In this document: positions 18,073 through 28,104 of the stretch, in pieces
How the letters are laid out: every line of letters starts with the position of its first letter
Numbering within the stretch: position 1 is the first letter of the stretch
Source of the DNA: Thiothrix eikelboomii
GTDB taxonomy: Bacteria; Pseudomonadota; Gammaproteobacteria; Thiotrichales; Thiotrichaceae
Length of the DNA: 64,000 nt
Assembly (NCBI RefSeq): GCF_900167255.1
Contig: NZ_FUYB01000021.1
Location: forward strand, 1 to 64,000
Direction of reading: 5' to 3'
Position numbers and translations under genes: made by a program
Notes under the pieces: generated by a model
Seen by the model: only the letters and a program-made list of their open reading frames with translations
Databases searched by the model: none
Told to the model about the DNA's origin: nothing

Positions 18073-20681
18073 TAGGCCGCTGCTCCTTCGAGAAAGTCCT
18101 GCGCAAAGCGTTGTAATACGCCGCCCGCTTGATAGACACGTACTTCTGCTGCTGTATCTAAACGGCAAGTCACCGGAATACGCACGGTTTCACCATTGCG
18201 ACGGTGCATCACCACGGTCAACGTGGCACGTGGCGCGAGTTCACCTTCAACATCATAGGATTCTGTACCGTCGATGGCATAAGTTTTGCGAGTCTCACCC
18301 GCTTTAAACTCTAAGGGTAAAACCCCCATCCCAACCAGATTGGTCCGGTGGATACGCTCAAAACCTTCAGCTACAATTGCCTCGACCCCGGCTAAGCGCA
18401 CACCTTTAGCGGCCCAGTCACGACTCGAGCCTTGCCCATAATCCGCGCCCGCGATAATAATCAGCGGTTGTTTACGCTGCATATAGGTTTCAATCGCTTC
18501 CCACATCCGCATCACTTGGCCTTCTGGCTCAACCCGTGCTAATGAACCTTTCTTCACCTGCCCCTCCACCACCGCCATTTCATTCACTAATTGTGGATTA
18601 GCGAAAGTGGCGCGCTGTGCGGTCAAATGATCACCACGATGGGTAGCATAAGAGTTGAAATCTTCTTCCGGCAAACCCATTTTTGCTAAATATTCACCTG
18701 CAGCACTATTGGGCAAAATAGCATTCGAAGGTGATAAATGATCCGTGGTGATATTGTCCGGCAAGACGGCTAACGGGCGCATGCCTTGCAAACTACGTTC
18801 GCCAGCCAAGGCACCTTCCCAATACGGTGGGCGGCGAATATAGGTCGACTGTGGACGCCAGTCATATAAAGGACTCGCCGCCGCCTCAACCTTACCTAAG
18901 TCAAACATCGGAATATAAACTTGTTTGAATTGCTCAGGCTTCACACTAGCCGCCACAATGGCATCAATTTCCTCATCGGACGGCCAAATATCTTTCAGTT
19001 TAATTGGCTGGCCTTGATGATCCGTACCCAGAGCATCCTGCTCAATGTCTAAGCGTACTGTTCCGGCAATAGCATAGGCCACCACTAAAGGCGGCGAAGC
19101 TAAGAAAGCTTGCTTGGCATAAGGATGAATCCGCCCATCAAAATTACGATTACCCGATAGCACCGCTGTCGCATACAAGTCACGATCAATAATTTCTTGC
19201 TGGATTTTGGGGTCTAAAGCGCCTGACATGCCATTACAGGTGGTGCACGCAAAGGCAACAATGCCAAAGCCTAATTGCTCTAACTCCGTGAGCAAACCCG
19301 CTTCTTTTAGATATAACTCAGCCACTTTCGAACCGGGGGCAAAAGAAGATTTCACCCAAGGTTGACGCACCAAACCCAATTGATTAGCTTTTTTCGCTAA
19401 TAAACCCGCAGCCACCACATTGCGTGGATTCGAGGTATTCGTACAAGAAGTAATAGCAGCAATAATCACCGCACCATCTGGCATTAAACCTTGGGCGGCA
19501 TCGGCTTTACCCGCTGCCAATTTAGCTTCATCGGCAATCCCGCGCTCTTGCAAAGCAGCCGTAGGTAAACGTTTATGGGGATTAGACGGACCGGCCATAT
19601 TACGCACCACCGTCGATAGATCAAACGTTAAGACTCGTGGATAGTGCGCTGTTTTCAGTGCCTCAGCCCATAAGCCAGTGGTCTTAGCATAGTGTTCAAC
19701 TAAGCTGACTTGCTCTGGATCGCGGCCGGTGAGTTTCAAATAATCAATGGTTTGCCCATCAATATAAAACATCGCCGCCGTTGCCCCATATTCTGGACAC
19801 ATATTGGAAATCGTAGCGCGGTCACCGATGGAGAGGCTATCTGCACCCTCACCAAAGAATTCAACATAAGCGCCCACCACCCGTTCTTTACGTAAGAACT
19901 CGGTTAGAGCCAGCACCATATCCGTCGCAGTAATACCTGCTTGACGTTGGCCAGTCAGTTTCACACCGACTATATCTGGCAAGCGCATCATCGAAGGATG
20001 ACCCAACATCACCGTTTCGGCTTCTAAGCCCCCGACGCCAATTGCAATCACCCCTAAAGCATCAACATGCGGAGTATGTGAATCCGTCCCCACGCAGGTA
20101 TCAGGAAAAGCGACACCCTCGCGTACTTGAATCACCGGTGACATTTTCTCCAAATTGATTTGGTGCATAATGCCATTGCCAGCAGGGATCACATCGACAT
20201 TTTTAAACGCTGTTTTTGTCCACTCAATAAAATGAAACCGATCTTCATTGCGACGATCTTCCACTTCACGATTTTTACGGAAGGCTTCGGGATCAAAGCC
20301 AGCGTATTCAACCGCTAATGAGTGATCAACAATTAATTGCGTAGGAACGACCGGATTAACCTTAGACGGATCGCCACCTTGTTCGGCAATCGCATCACGT
20401 AAGCCTGCCAAATCAACTAAAGCGGTTTGCCCCAAAATATCATGGCAAACTACCCGCGCAGGATACCAAGGAAAATCGAGATCTTGTTTGCCTTCGATTA
20501 ACTGTTCTAAGGACGCGGTTAACACGGCTGGCTCACAACGGCGTACCAATTGCTCAGCTAAAACCCGCGAAGTATAAGGTAAGCTGTCATAACTGCCGGG
20601 CTTCAGCGCTTCGACCGCTGCCCGAGCATCAAAGTAAGCTAATTTAGTACCGGGTAAGTTTTTACGATATTCAGTATTCAT
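18072..20681 (-). CDS. acnD: Fe/S-dependent 2-methylcitrate dehydratase
   Basis: About 869 residues of the aconitase superfamily, with [4Fe-4S] ligands in ITSCTNTSNP and ACTTCNGMSG and the swivel-domain motif GADYGQGSSRDWAAKG. Together with PrpF it replaces PrpD in the methylcitrate cycle. Starts are ATG at 20681 or GTG at 20684; neither has a strong Shine-Dalgarno. A gap of 81 bp separates it from prpC. Confidence 0.95.
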   Translation of the reverse strand: MNTEYRKNLPGTKLAYFDARAAVEALKPGSYDSLPYTSRVLAEQLVRRCEPAVLTASLEQLIEGKQDLDFPWYPARVVCHDILGQTALVDLAGLRDAIAEQGGDPSKVNPVVPTQLIVDHSLAVEYAGFDPEAFRKNREVEDRRNEDRFHFIEWTKTAFKNVDVIPAGNGIMHQINLEKMSPVIQVREGVAFPDTCVGTDSHTPHVDALGVIAIGVGGLEAETVMLGHPSMMRLPDIVGVKLTGQRQAGITATDMVLALTEFLRKERVVGAYVEFFGEGADSLSIGDRATISNMCPEYGATAAMFYIDGQTIDYLKLTGRDPEQVSLVEHYAKTTGLWAEALKTAHYPRVLTFDLSTVVRNMAGPSNPHKRLPTAALQERGIADEAKLAAGKADAAQGLMPDGAVIIAAITSCTNTSNPRNVVAAGLLAKKANQLGLVRQPWVKSSFAPGSKVAELYLKEAGLLTELEQLGFGIVAFACTTCNGMSGALDPKIQQEIIDRDLYATAVLSGNRNFDGRIHPYAKQAFLASPPLVVAYAIAGTVRLDIEQDALGTDHQGQPIKLKDIWPSDEEIDAIVAASVKPEQFKQVYIPMFDLGKVEAAASPLYDWRPQSTYIRRPPYWEGALAGERSLQGMRPLAVLPDNITTDHLSPSNAILPNSAAGEYLAKMGLPEEDFNSYATHRGDHLTAQRATFANPQLVNEMAVVEGQVKKGSLARVEPEGQVMRMWEAIETYMQRKQPLIIIAGADYGQGSSRDWAAKGVRLAGVEAIVAEGFERIHRTNLVGMGVLPLEFKAGETRKTYAIDGTESYDVEGELAPRATLTVVMHRRNGETVRIPVTCRLDTAAEVRVYQAGGVLQRFAQDFLEGAAA

Positions 20682-20762
20682 CACTTATTCAATTCTGTAG
20701 TAGGTTGACCCCCTCCCAAGCTCCCATTTTTGATTAGAGGAGGATTAGGGAGGCGTTCTGAA

Positions 20763-21911
20763 TTAAGCTCGCTCAGCCAAGGGGACAAACTGCACATTTT
20801 CAGGGCCGGTATAATTCGCACTTGGGCGAATGATCTTGCCATCTTCGCGCTGCTCAATCACATGCGCGCCCCAACCTGTTGTCCGTGCAATCACAAACAG
20901 CGGTGTGAACATATCCGTGGGTACACCCATTTGGTTGTAAGAAACCGCCGAGAACCAATCAAGGTTCGGGAACATATTTTTGACTTCTTTCATCACGGTT
21001 TCTAAGCGATCGGCGACTTTGTACATGGTCAGATCACCATTTTCGTCAGAGAGTTGCTTAGCCACGCGCTTGATCACTTCATTGCGTGGGTCAGCAATGG
21101 TGTAGACCGGATGGCCAAAGCCGATAATCACTTCTTTATTAGCCACCCGCTCGCGAATATCTTTTTCAGCCTGATCTGGTGTGAAATAACGACTTTGAAT
21201 ACGGAAAGCGACTTCATTCGCGCCCCCGTGCTTGGGGCCACGTAAAGCACCAATCGCCCCAGTGATACAGGAATAAACATCGGAGTTCGTCCCCGCGATA
21301 ACCCGTGCCGTGAAGGTAGAGGCATTGAACTCATGCTCAGCGTATAAAATCAATGAAGTATGCATAGCACGTATCCATGAGGCTCTAGGCCGCTTGCCAT
21401 GCAATAAATGCAAGAAATGCCCCCCCACGGAGTCTTCATCGCTTTCGACATCAATCCGTTTACCATTGACCGCAAAATGATACCAATACAGCAGCATAGA
21501 GCCAAAGCTTGCCACTAAGCGATCCAACATTAAGCGCGTTTCAGCGACAGGATGCTCTTCTTTCTCAGGCAAACAAGTTCCTAATACCGAACAACCTGTA
21601 CGCATAACATCCATAGGATGTGCTGAAGGTGGTAAAGCTTCCATCGCCTGCTTAACGGCAAGTGGCAACCCACGGAAGGATTTTAGTTTAGCTTTATAGG
21701 CTTTTAATTGGGCAGGATTGGGTAAAACGCCATGAATCAGTAAATGCGCAATCTCTTCAAACTCTGCTTGCTCTGCAAAATCTAGAATGTCATAACCGCG
21801 ATAATGCAAGTCATTACCGGTGCGCCCAACCGTACAAATGGCTGTATTGCCCGCAGCAATGCCTGATAAAGCGACTGATTTTTTGGTTTTAGGTAGTACT
21901 TGCTCAAACAT
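20763..21911 (-). CDS. prpC: 2-Methylcitrate synthase
   Basis: 382 residues from [26 protein letters not shown], the usual PrpC N-terminus, with AAGGAG about 10 bp upstream. Citrate-synthase-fold active-site segments are [20 protein letters not shown] and GFGHPVY. It condenses propionyl-CoA with oxaloacetate. A longer reading frame upstream overlaps prpB and has no homology to the family. It lies 13 bp after prpB. Confidence 0.95.
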   Translation of the reverse strand: MFEQVLPKTKKSVALSGIAAGNTAICTVGRTGNDLHYRGYDILDFAEQAEFEEIAHLLIHGVLPNPAQLKAYKAKLKSFRGLPLAVKQAMEALPPSAHPMDVMRTGCSVLGTCLPEKEEHPVAETRLMLDRLVASFGSMLLYWYHFAVNGKRIDVESDEDSVGGHFLHLLHGKRPRASWIRAMHTSLILYAEHEFNASTFTARVIAGTNSDVYSCITGAIGALRGPKHGGANEVAFRIQSRYFTPDQAEKDIRERVANKEVIIGFGHPVYTIADPRNEVIKRVAKQLSDENGDLTMYKVADRLETVMKEVKNMFPNLDWFSAVSYNQMGVPTDMFTPLFVIARTTGWGAHVIEQREDGKIIRPSANYTGPENVQFVPLAERA

Positions 21912-21924
21912 CTCAGTTGACTCC

Positions 21925-22815
21925 TTACTCTGCGCCCTGCTTGGCGAATAATGCATCGAGCTTTTGCTCATAGGCGTGATAACCAATGGTGTCATACAGC
22001 TGCATGCGAGTTTGCATGGTATCGAGCACTTGTTTTTGAGTACCGTCTTGTAAAAGGTGGGTGTAGACATTTTCGGCAGCCTTGCACATCGCACGGAAAG
22101 CCGATAAGGGATACAGCACTAACTTGACACCCACACTAGCCAACTCGGTGGTGGTATAAAGCGGGGTCGCCCCGAATTCAGTGATATTCGCTAATACCGG
22201 CACGCGCACTGCTTGAGTGAACTCAGCATACTGCTCGAGCTGATTCATCGCTTCAGGGAAAATCATGTCCGCACCTGCTTCCACACAAGCCATCGCACGA
22301 TCAATCGCTGATTGCATACCTTCAACCGCTAAAGCATCCGTCCGCGCCATAATCACAAAGCTGGCATCGGTGCGCGCATCTACAGCTGCTTTGACGCGAT
22401 CCACCATTTCTTCGAGGCTGACAATCGCTTTATTCGGGCGATGACCACAGCGCTTTTGCATGACTTGATCTTCAATATGAAAACCAGCTGCACCTGCTTG
22501 AGCGACTTCGCGAGTGGCACGGGCAATATTGAAAGCGCCCCCCCAGCCAGTATCAATGTCAACTAATAAAGGTGCACTAGTGACGGCCGTAATCCGTTTA
22601 ATGTCTTCAACGACATCATGCAGCGTAGTAATCCCTAAGTCTGGAATCCCCAAGGATGAGGCGGCGACTCCACCGCCAGATAAATACAATGCTTTATGCC
22701 CTACTTTTTCTGCAATGATGGCACTATTGGCGCTTACAGCCCCGACCACTTGTAAAGGATGATGCTCTTCGACAGCACGGCGAAATTTTTGGCCGGGGGT
22801 CAATGGCTCAGTCAT
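21925..22815 (-). CDS. prpB: Methylisocitrate lyase
   Basis: 296 residues of the isocitrate-lyase/PEP-mutase barrel. Metal-binding acids are in [11 protein letters not shown], the catalytic Cys is in KRCGHRPNK, and [11 protein letters not shown] follows. It splits 2-methylisocitrate to pyruvate and succinate. It overlaps the 3' end of the gntR regulator by 4 bp (ATGA), so the regulator and prpB are translationally coupled. Confidence 0.95.
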   Translation of the reverse strand: MTEPLTPGQKFRRAVEEHHPLQVVGAVSANSAIIAEKVGHKALYLSGGGVAASSLGIPDLGITTLHDVVEDIKRITAVTSAPLLVDIDTGWGGAFNIARATREVAQAGAAGFHIEDQVMQKRCGHRPNKAIVSLEEMVDRVKAAVDARTDASFVIMARTDALAVEGMQSAIDRAMACVEAGADMIFPEAMNQLEQYAEFTQAVRVPVLANITEFGATPLYTTTELASVGVKLVLYPLSAFRAMCKAAENVYTHLLQDGTQKQVLDTMQTRMQLYDTIGYHAYEQKLDALFAKQGAE

Positions 22816-23489
22816 GGGTTATTCTCCATAATTTGGCTAATACTTTTCCATGCTCCGCTGATATGGCGACGCATGAGTAATTCAGCAAGATCTCCGTCGC
22901 GTTCTGCAATCGCTTCGGCGATCTGACGATGTTGTTGCAAAGCAGGTCGAGTCCGTTTGGCTAAGTGACTGGTGCGATAACGGCACATTCTTAGCAATTG
23001 GTAGAGTTCACCTGCGAGCAAATCAATCAGCATCTGATTACGGCTACCCAAAGCGATCTGAAAATGGAAATCAAAATCCCCTTCACTTTGAAAATAAGCC
23101 AAACCATCCGCTGCATTAATAGCTTCTTCATGTTGGTCTAGCAGCATGAATAAAGTATCTATTTCTTCTTGGCTCATAGCCTGAGCCGCCATCCGACAAG
23201 CCATCCCTTCTAGGGCTTCTCGCACCCGATAAAGATCAGCCAACATCGGCCTATCTAAAGTCACAACCCGCGCTCCAGCATGTGGAATTCGCGTTACTAG
23301 CCGCATCCCTTCTAATTGGCGAATAGCTTCGCGCAAAGGGCCACGGCTAATCCCAAAGCGAGTGGCTAAATCGGCCTCACTTAACTTTTGCCCCTGTGCT
23401 AACTCCCCCGTCACAATGGCTTGAGTCAGTCGGCTAGAGGCTCGATCTGATAAAGTTCTTTCTGCTTCTAAATCTAACTGTGCTGACAT
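22812..23489 (-). CDS. GntR-family (FCD/FadR type) regulator of the prp operon
   Basis: 225 residues. The N-terminal winged helix [29 protein letters not shown] is followed by an all-helical FCD domain with metal/ligand histidines ([18 protein letters not shown]). It is the first gene of the prp operon and overlaps prpB. This arrangement is common in bacteria that use a GntR protein instead of sigma54-dependent PrpR. The ligand is probably a methylcitrate-cycle intermediate (inference). TTGTTnACAA palindromes lie just upstream. Confidence 0.92.
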   Translation of the reverse strand: MSAQLDLEAERTLSDRASSRLTQAIVTGELAQGQKLSEADLATRFGISRGPLREAIRQLEGMRLVTRIPHAGARVVTLDRPMLADLYRVREALEGMACRMAAQAMSQEEIDTLFMLLDQHEEAINAADGLAYFQSEGDFDFHFQIALGSRNQMLIDLLAGELYQLLRMCRYRTSHLAKRTRPALQQHRQIAEAIAERDGDLAELLMRRHISGAWKSISQIMENNP

Positions 23490-23896
23490 GATTGCTCCAT
23501 ATTGTTGACAATCAGTCCGACAAATATACCATTTATCTCAATAAATGAAAGATTATTCAGTTGATTGTTAACAAAAAATCTGTGCACTGCAATATTTTTT
23601 TAAAAAAATGAAGGGAGTTAACAACCAGTAATCAGCGTTTATGCAAATCCGCACACAGAGACAATAGACTAAAAAACAATCACCTAGCAGACCCAAGTCG
23701 GCACAGGTTAGTTAGCATTTGAAGAAAAATAGGAAGAAAGCAGGAAGCTAAAAACTGCGGATAACAATCGAGGAAAGCACTGAACAGCACAAGCTATCAA
23801 CAGTGCTAGATCTGACACCCCACCTTGTGCTCTCAATACAATGAATGCATTGATGGTAATGCTCAAAGATGATAATGCTCAAAAATCCCCTAACCC
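23490..23896. promoter_or_regulatory. Promoter region of the prp operon with two TTGTTRACAA palindromes
   Basis: A 407-bp gene-free interval. TTGTTGACAA at 23502-23511 and the perfect palindrome TTGTTAACAA at 23565-23574 flank a likely promoter for gntR-prpBC-acnD-prpFE, with a half-site GTTAACAA at 23617-23624. Such sites resemble operators of FCD-type GntR regulators (FadR/PdhR group), so they are probably autoregulatory. The rest (about 23630-23896) holds no gene, RNA or repeat that I can recognise. Confidence 0.55.
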
Positions 23897-24574
23897 CTAG
23901 GCTAGTGCAGAAGTACTCGCAAGCTTAGCTGCAAAACCCAAAAAGGCGACACCGGTTCCGCCCGTCGATACAGCGCTTAACCGTTTGCGTTGGCGAAAAG
24001 AGGCTGCTAAATAATTGCCGCCATAGATCAAAGTGGCTAAATACAAGGCACTAAAAAACTGCAAAGTCACCGCTAGAATCAAGAACGATAAAGCAGGTTG
24101 CGGAAACTTGGGATCAACAAACTGCACAAAAAAAGACAAGAAAAACAAAATCGCCTTGGGATTCAGTAAGCTAATCAATAACGCTTTAGCGAAGGGTGAA
24201 GCTTGCTTAGCCAATTTAGGTTCAGCAACTGGCTGCTCAATGACGGTTTGTAGCTGTTCGTTTTTCGGCCAAGTTTTGATGGCAGCTAGGATCAAGCGTA
24301 CCCCCAAATAAATCAAATACGCAGCCCCTGCATATTGGACAATATGAAAAATGAACGGATAAGTTTGGAGCAATGTGACCGCACCCGCCGCACTCGCTAG
24401 CATTAAAACCGCATCCCCGACAAAAATCCCTAAGGCCGCCTGCCAACCCGCACGCACCCCTTGTTGAGCCGCTAAGGCCAATACATATAAAGAATTAGGG
24501 CCGGGCAGCAACACAATCATAATGACGCCCAATACATAAGTTAAATAACTATTGACACCGAACTGTTCCATCAT
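23897..24574 (-). CDS. leuE: Leucine efflux protein LeuE (LysE/RhtB family)
   Basis: 225 residues, six hydrophobic segments, strongly resembling E. coli LeuE over its length: LLPGPNSLYVLALAAQQG, GIFVGDAVLMLAS, LISLLNPKAILFFLSFFVQF and a GFAAKLA C-terminus. It exports leucine and related amino acids across the inner membrane. It has an insertion of about 20 residues in the central cytoplasmic loop compared with the E. coli protein. It is transcribed alone and is divergent from the ABC exporter gene. Confidence 0.88.
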   Translation of the reverse strand: MMEQFGVNSYLTYVLGVIMIVLLPGPNSLYVLALAAQQGVRAGWQAALGIFVGDAVLMLASAAGAVTLLQTYPFIFHIVQYAGAAYLIYLGVRLILAAIKTWPKNEQLQTVIEQPVAEPKLAKQASPFAKALLISLLNPKAILFFLSFFVQFVDPKFPQPALSFLILAVTLQFFSALYLATLIYGGNYLAASFRQRKRLSAVSTGGTGVAFLGFAAKLASTSALA

Positions 24575-24692
24575 CTTTCTAGGCCGTGCAAAATAGCTAC
24601 TATTCAGAATCTAAGAACAGCCGTCAATAAGGATTTAGCAGCCATTTAGATTTACTCGTACAATAGCCAGCTTTGGATATTGCTGAGTGCTT

Positions 24693-26486
24693 ATGTCTGC
24701 TAGCCAGCCTGTTGTTTATACTTGGAATGACCTCTTTCGCCAAACCATGCGGCATCGGGGCTTATTGATTCGTGCGAATTTAATTGCCATTCTCACTGCC
24801 GTTTTAAGTGTACCTATCCCCCTGCTGATTCCGCTGTTAGTCGATGAAGTCTTACTCAAACAACCTGGTGTACTCACGCAGTTCATTGATCAGCTGTTTC
24901 CGAGCAGTTGGCATGGACCGATTTTGTATGTGCTGGCAGTGACTGTCATCACAATTTGCTTACGACTGGCTTGGCTGTTCTTTTCAGTCTGGCAAACCCG
25001 CGAATTTACCTTAATCAGTAAAGATATTACCTTCCGTATTCGTCGGCGCTTGCTTGAGCATATTGAAACGATTGCAATGGCTGAATATGAAACCCTAGGC
25101 AGTGGGACAGTCAGCTCACGCTTGGTCGTGGATATTGAAACCATTGATAATTTTCTGGGGATCACGATTAGCCGCTTCATTGTCTCCGTCTTAACCCTCT
25201 TGGGGGTGACTGTGGTGATGCTTTGGCTACATTGGCAACTGGCTTTATTTATCTTAATTTTAAATCCCGTGGTGATTTTGCTGACTACCAAAATGGGCGG
25301 CTATGTTAAAGAGCTAAAGAAAAAAGAAAACACCGCCTTTGAACTCTTCCAACAAGCCCTCACCGAAACCTTAGATACAATTCAGCAAATTCGCGCCAGC
25401 AACCGTGCTCAGAGTTTTTTCGAACAGATTATCAAGCTAGCGGCTGAGGTTAAAAATCAAGCTGGGCAATTCGCGTGGCGCAGTGATGCCGCCAATAAAT
25501 TATCCTTCAGTATTTTTATTTCTGGGTTTGATGTCTTTCGAGCCATTGCCATGTTAATGGTGGTGTTTTCTGATTTAACGATTGGAGAAATGCTTGCCGT
25601 CTTCAGCTATCTATGGTTTATGATGGGACCCGTGCAAGAAATTCTGAATATTCAATATGGCTGGTTTGGAGCCAAGGCCGCCCTGCAGCGGATTAACCAA
25701 CTCCTAGCACTTAAATCCGAACCGATCTATCCACATCTACAAAATCCTTTTAAAAACAAACACACCGTCAGTGTACGCGCTGAGCAGGTTACCTTTGCCT
25801 ATGGCGATAAGCCCCCGGTTTTAGTCGATGTGAACCTAACCATTGCTGCAGGTGAAAAAGTGGCTTTAGTCGGTGCAAGTGGCGGCGGAAAATCAACCTT
25901 TGTACAAATCTTATTAGGCCTCTATCAACCCCAGCAAGGCCAACTCTATTTCGATGAGATTCCGATCACTGCCATCGGTTTAGATGTGGTGCGTGAACAT
26001 GTCGCCACGGTCTTGCAGCAGCCCGCTTTATTTAATGATACCCTGCGCGCTAATTTGACCCTAGGCCAAGACTTACCGGATGAAAAACTCTGGGAAGCTT
26101 TACGGATTGCGCAATTGGAAGAGACGGTTCGTGCACAAACCGAGGGTTTAGCAACTCTAGTTGGACGGCAAGGTCTGCGTTTGTCGGGCGGGCAACGTCA
26201 GCGTTTGGCGATTGCACGGATGGTACTCTCTGATCCTAAAGTGGTGATTTTAGATGAAGCCACTTCAGCTTTGGATATGGAAACTGAGCAGAAGCTCCAT
26301 ACGGCCTTACACACTTTTTTGCAAAATCGCACAACGCTCATTATTGCGCATCGCTTAAGCGCCGTCCGCCAAGCGGATCGAATTTTAGTGTTTGAAGGCG
26401 GCACAATTATTGAGCAAGGCAATCATCAAGAATTGATCCAGCAAGATGGCTTGTATCGAAAATTGTATGGTAGCTCCACGGCATAA
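24693..26486 (+). CDS. ABC exporter, fused permease-ATPase (MsbA-like)
   Basis: About 597 residues from the ATG at 24693 (MSASQPVVYTW); a GTG two codons earlier is possible. An N-terminal six-helix type IV exporter domain (about 20-320) is followed by a nucleotide-binding domain with Walker A GASGGGKST, the C-loop LSGGQRQRLAIAR, Walker B VVILDEATSALD and an H-loop in IIAHRLS. It acts as a homodimer or half-transporter in the inner membrane; the substrate (lipid, drug or peptide) cannot be inferred. It is followed within 51 bp by a CorA-like gene. Confidence 0.9.
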   Translation: MSASQPVVYTWNDLFRQTMRHRGLLIRANLIAILTAVLSVPIPLLIPLLVDEVLLKQPGVLTQFIDQLFPSSWHGPILYVLAVTVITICLRLAWLFFSVWQTREFTLISKDITFRIRRRLLEHIETIAMAEYETLGSGTVSSRLVVDIETIDNFLGITISRFIVSVLTLLGVTVVMLWLHWQLALFILILNPVVILLTTKMGGYVKELKKKENTAFELFQQALTETLDTIQQIRASNRAQSFFEQIIKLAAEVKNQAGQFAWRSDAANKLSFSIFISGFDVFRAIAMLMVVFSDLTIGEMLAVFSYLWFMMGPVQEILNIQYGWFGAKAALQRINQLLALKSEPIYPHLQNPFKNKHTVSVRAEQVTFAYGDKPPVLVDVNLTIAAGEKVALVGASGGGKSTFVQILLGLYQPQQGQLYFDEIPITAIGLDVVREHVATVLQQPALFNDTLRANLTLGQDLPDEKLWEALRIAQLEETVRAQTEGLATLVGRQGLRLSGGQRQRLAIARMVLSDPKVVILDEATSALDMETEQKLHTALHTFLQNRTTLIIAHRLSAVRQADRILVFEGGTIIEQGNHQELIQQDGLYRKLYGSSTA

Positions 26487-26537
26487 AAACAACTTTATTC
26501 CTGTATTTTAGACCTGTATTTTAGAAAGGTTCGCTGC

Positions 26538-27512
26538 GTGTATATCACTTTATTTGACGCTCAAACTCAACAAGCACAACTGATTCGCCCTGAACAGATT
26601 AAAACCAGTCAAGGCATGATTTGGCTGGATGTACTGGCAACGGATACCGATTGGCAAAATTTTGTTGAACAAGAGTTTGGACTAATCCTAGAAGAGCAAC
26701 ATGCACAGGATGCGGCGAATCCGAATCACCCGCCCTTTCATGATGATACTGAACGCTATGAAATGCTCATTTTTCGTGCCTTAAACTGCGCCAACACCCA
26801 ACTATCCAGTTTCGAAGTCGATTCAGCGCCGATTGTTTTCTTTGTTTATGGCAAGCTGCTACTGAGCATTCATAACACTAACAAAACTAATTTTGATGAA
26901 ATCCGTAGCCGCTGGTTGCGTGGTTCAAGAGTGCGTGCACCTTTGTCTCCTGATGGTGTTTTGTGTTTGTTATTAAGTTGGTTAACCGATCAATATTTGA
27001 GTTTAAGAATCTCGTTTGTAGAGCAGTTGGAAGATTGGCAAACTCAAATGCTCAAATCAACGGCTCGTTTTCAAAATTGGGCGAGCCTGCTAAAGGCCGG
27101 TAGCCTATTACGTCAATACCGCCTTGGCTTAATTGAGCCACAGCAAACTGCATTAGATGAATGGCGCGATGAGCGCATGGAAATGGATGCACGCATTCTC
27201 ACCCGCCTGACCGATGTACAAGAGCATTTCAATCGAGTCGACCGTGACGCTGAAATTTGCCAAAATGACTTAGAGAATTTAGTACAAATTTATTTTTCCG
27301 CCAGCAATCAACGTATGAATGACATTATGCGTGTCCTAACGATTGCCTCCGTGATTTTCCTCCCCTTAAATCTACTCTCGGGTATTTATGGAATGAATTT
27401 CGAGCATATGCCGGGTTTAACAACGCATTATGGGTTTATATTGGTTATTTTAGCGATGTTTGGCATTGTGTTGTTTATTCTTGGGATTTTCCGCTGGAAA
27501 AAGTGGTTGTAA
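26538..27512 (+). CDS. CorA-family divalent metal transporter, ZntB/CorA-like
   Basis: 324 residues. A large cytoplasmic alpha/beta domain and long helix lead to two C-terminal membrane helices. The pore signature is YGMNFEHMP, and the protein ends in basic residues (RWKKWL). The GTG start at 26538 has AAAGG 8 bp upstream. It is the first of two CorA-family proteins in this window; the other (50179-51132) has a different N-terminal domain. The ion (Mg2+, Co2+ or Zn2+) is unknown. Confidence 0.85.
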   Translation: MYITLFDAQTQQAQLIRPEQIKTSQGMIWLDVLATDTDWQNFVEQEFGLILEEQHAQDAANPNHPPFHDDTERYEMLIFRALNCANTQLSSFEVDSAPIVFFVYGKLLLSIHNTNKTNFDEIRSRWLRGSRVRAPLSPDGVLCLLLSWLTDQYLSLRISFVEQLEDWQTQMLKSTARFQNWASLLKAGSLLRQYRLGLIEPQQTALDEWRDERMEMDARILTRLTDVQEHFNRVDRDAEICQNDLENLVQIYFSASNQRMNDIMRVLTIASVIFLPLNLLSGIYGMNFEHMPGLTTHYGFILVILAMFGIVLFILGIFRWKKWL

Positions 27513-27568
27513 CGCTGAACGTTGATCTTGGCTTATACTAGGGGCTTGATTCCTTAGCATCCATTTTT

Positions 27569-28090
27569 ATGATGAGTACCGCCGATTTTAAGCCTCTGGC
27601 TATTGCCGTTTTGACTATTTCTGATACCCGTACCTTAGCGAATGACAGCTCAGGCCAAGTGTTAGTCGATAAACTCACAGCGGCAGGCCATCAATGCCTT
27701 GAACGCGAATTAGTGCCTGATAGCAAATATGCGATTCGTGCTGTTGTCTCACGCTGGATTTTGGATGAAAACATCCATGTTATTATCAGCACGGGTGGCA
27801 CCGGCGTCACGGGACGTGATGGCACGCCTGAAGCGGTTAAACCTTTATTAGATAAAGAACTAGAAGGTTTTGGTGAGATGTTTCGGGTCTTATCGTATCA
27901 AGCGATTAAAACCTCTACCCTGCAATCTCGGGCGATTGCTGGCGTTGCCAATAGCACCTATCTGTTCTGTTTACCGGGGTCAAGTGATGCTTGTCACCTA
28001 GCTTGGGATCAATTAATTGAAGCACAACTGGATTATCGCACCCAGCCCTGCAATTTAGTCATGCTCATGCCTCGATTGAATGAAGTCTAA
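27569..28090 (+). CDS. moaB: Molybdenum cofactor biosynthesis protein B
   Basis: 173 residues of the MoaB/Mog fold. VLTISDTR at the N-terminus and STGGTGVTGRDGTPEAV form the molybdopterin-binding loop, and FCLPGSSDA follows. MoaB/Mog adenylylates molybdopterin before metal insertion. It lies 56 bp after the corA-like gene and 14 bp before rarD, so it is probably in one transcript. No other Moco gene is nearby. Confidence 0.92.
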   Translation: MMSTADFKPLAIAVLTISDTRTLANDSSGQVLVDKLTAAGHQCLERELVPDSKYAIRAVVSRWILDENIHVIISTGGTGVTGRDGTPEAVKPLLDKELEGFGEMFRVLSYQAIKTSTLQSRAIAGVANSTYLFCLPGSSDACHLAWDQLIEAQLDYRTQPCNLVMLMPRLNEV

Positions 28091-28104
28091 GGCTGCCTAC
28101 CCAC

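Noticed and set aside
21912-22094. Extended prpC start
   Set aside because: The extra 61 codons overlap prpB, and the family start with a good Shine-Dalgarno is at 21911.
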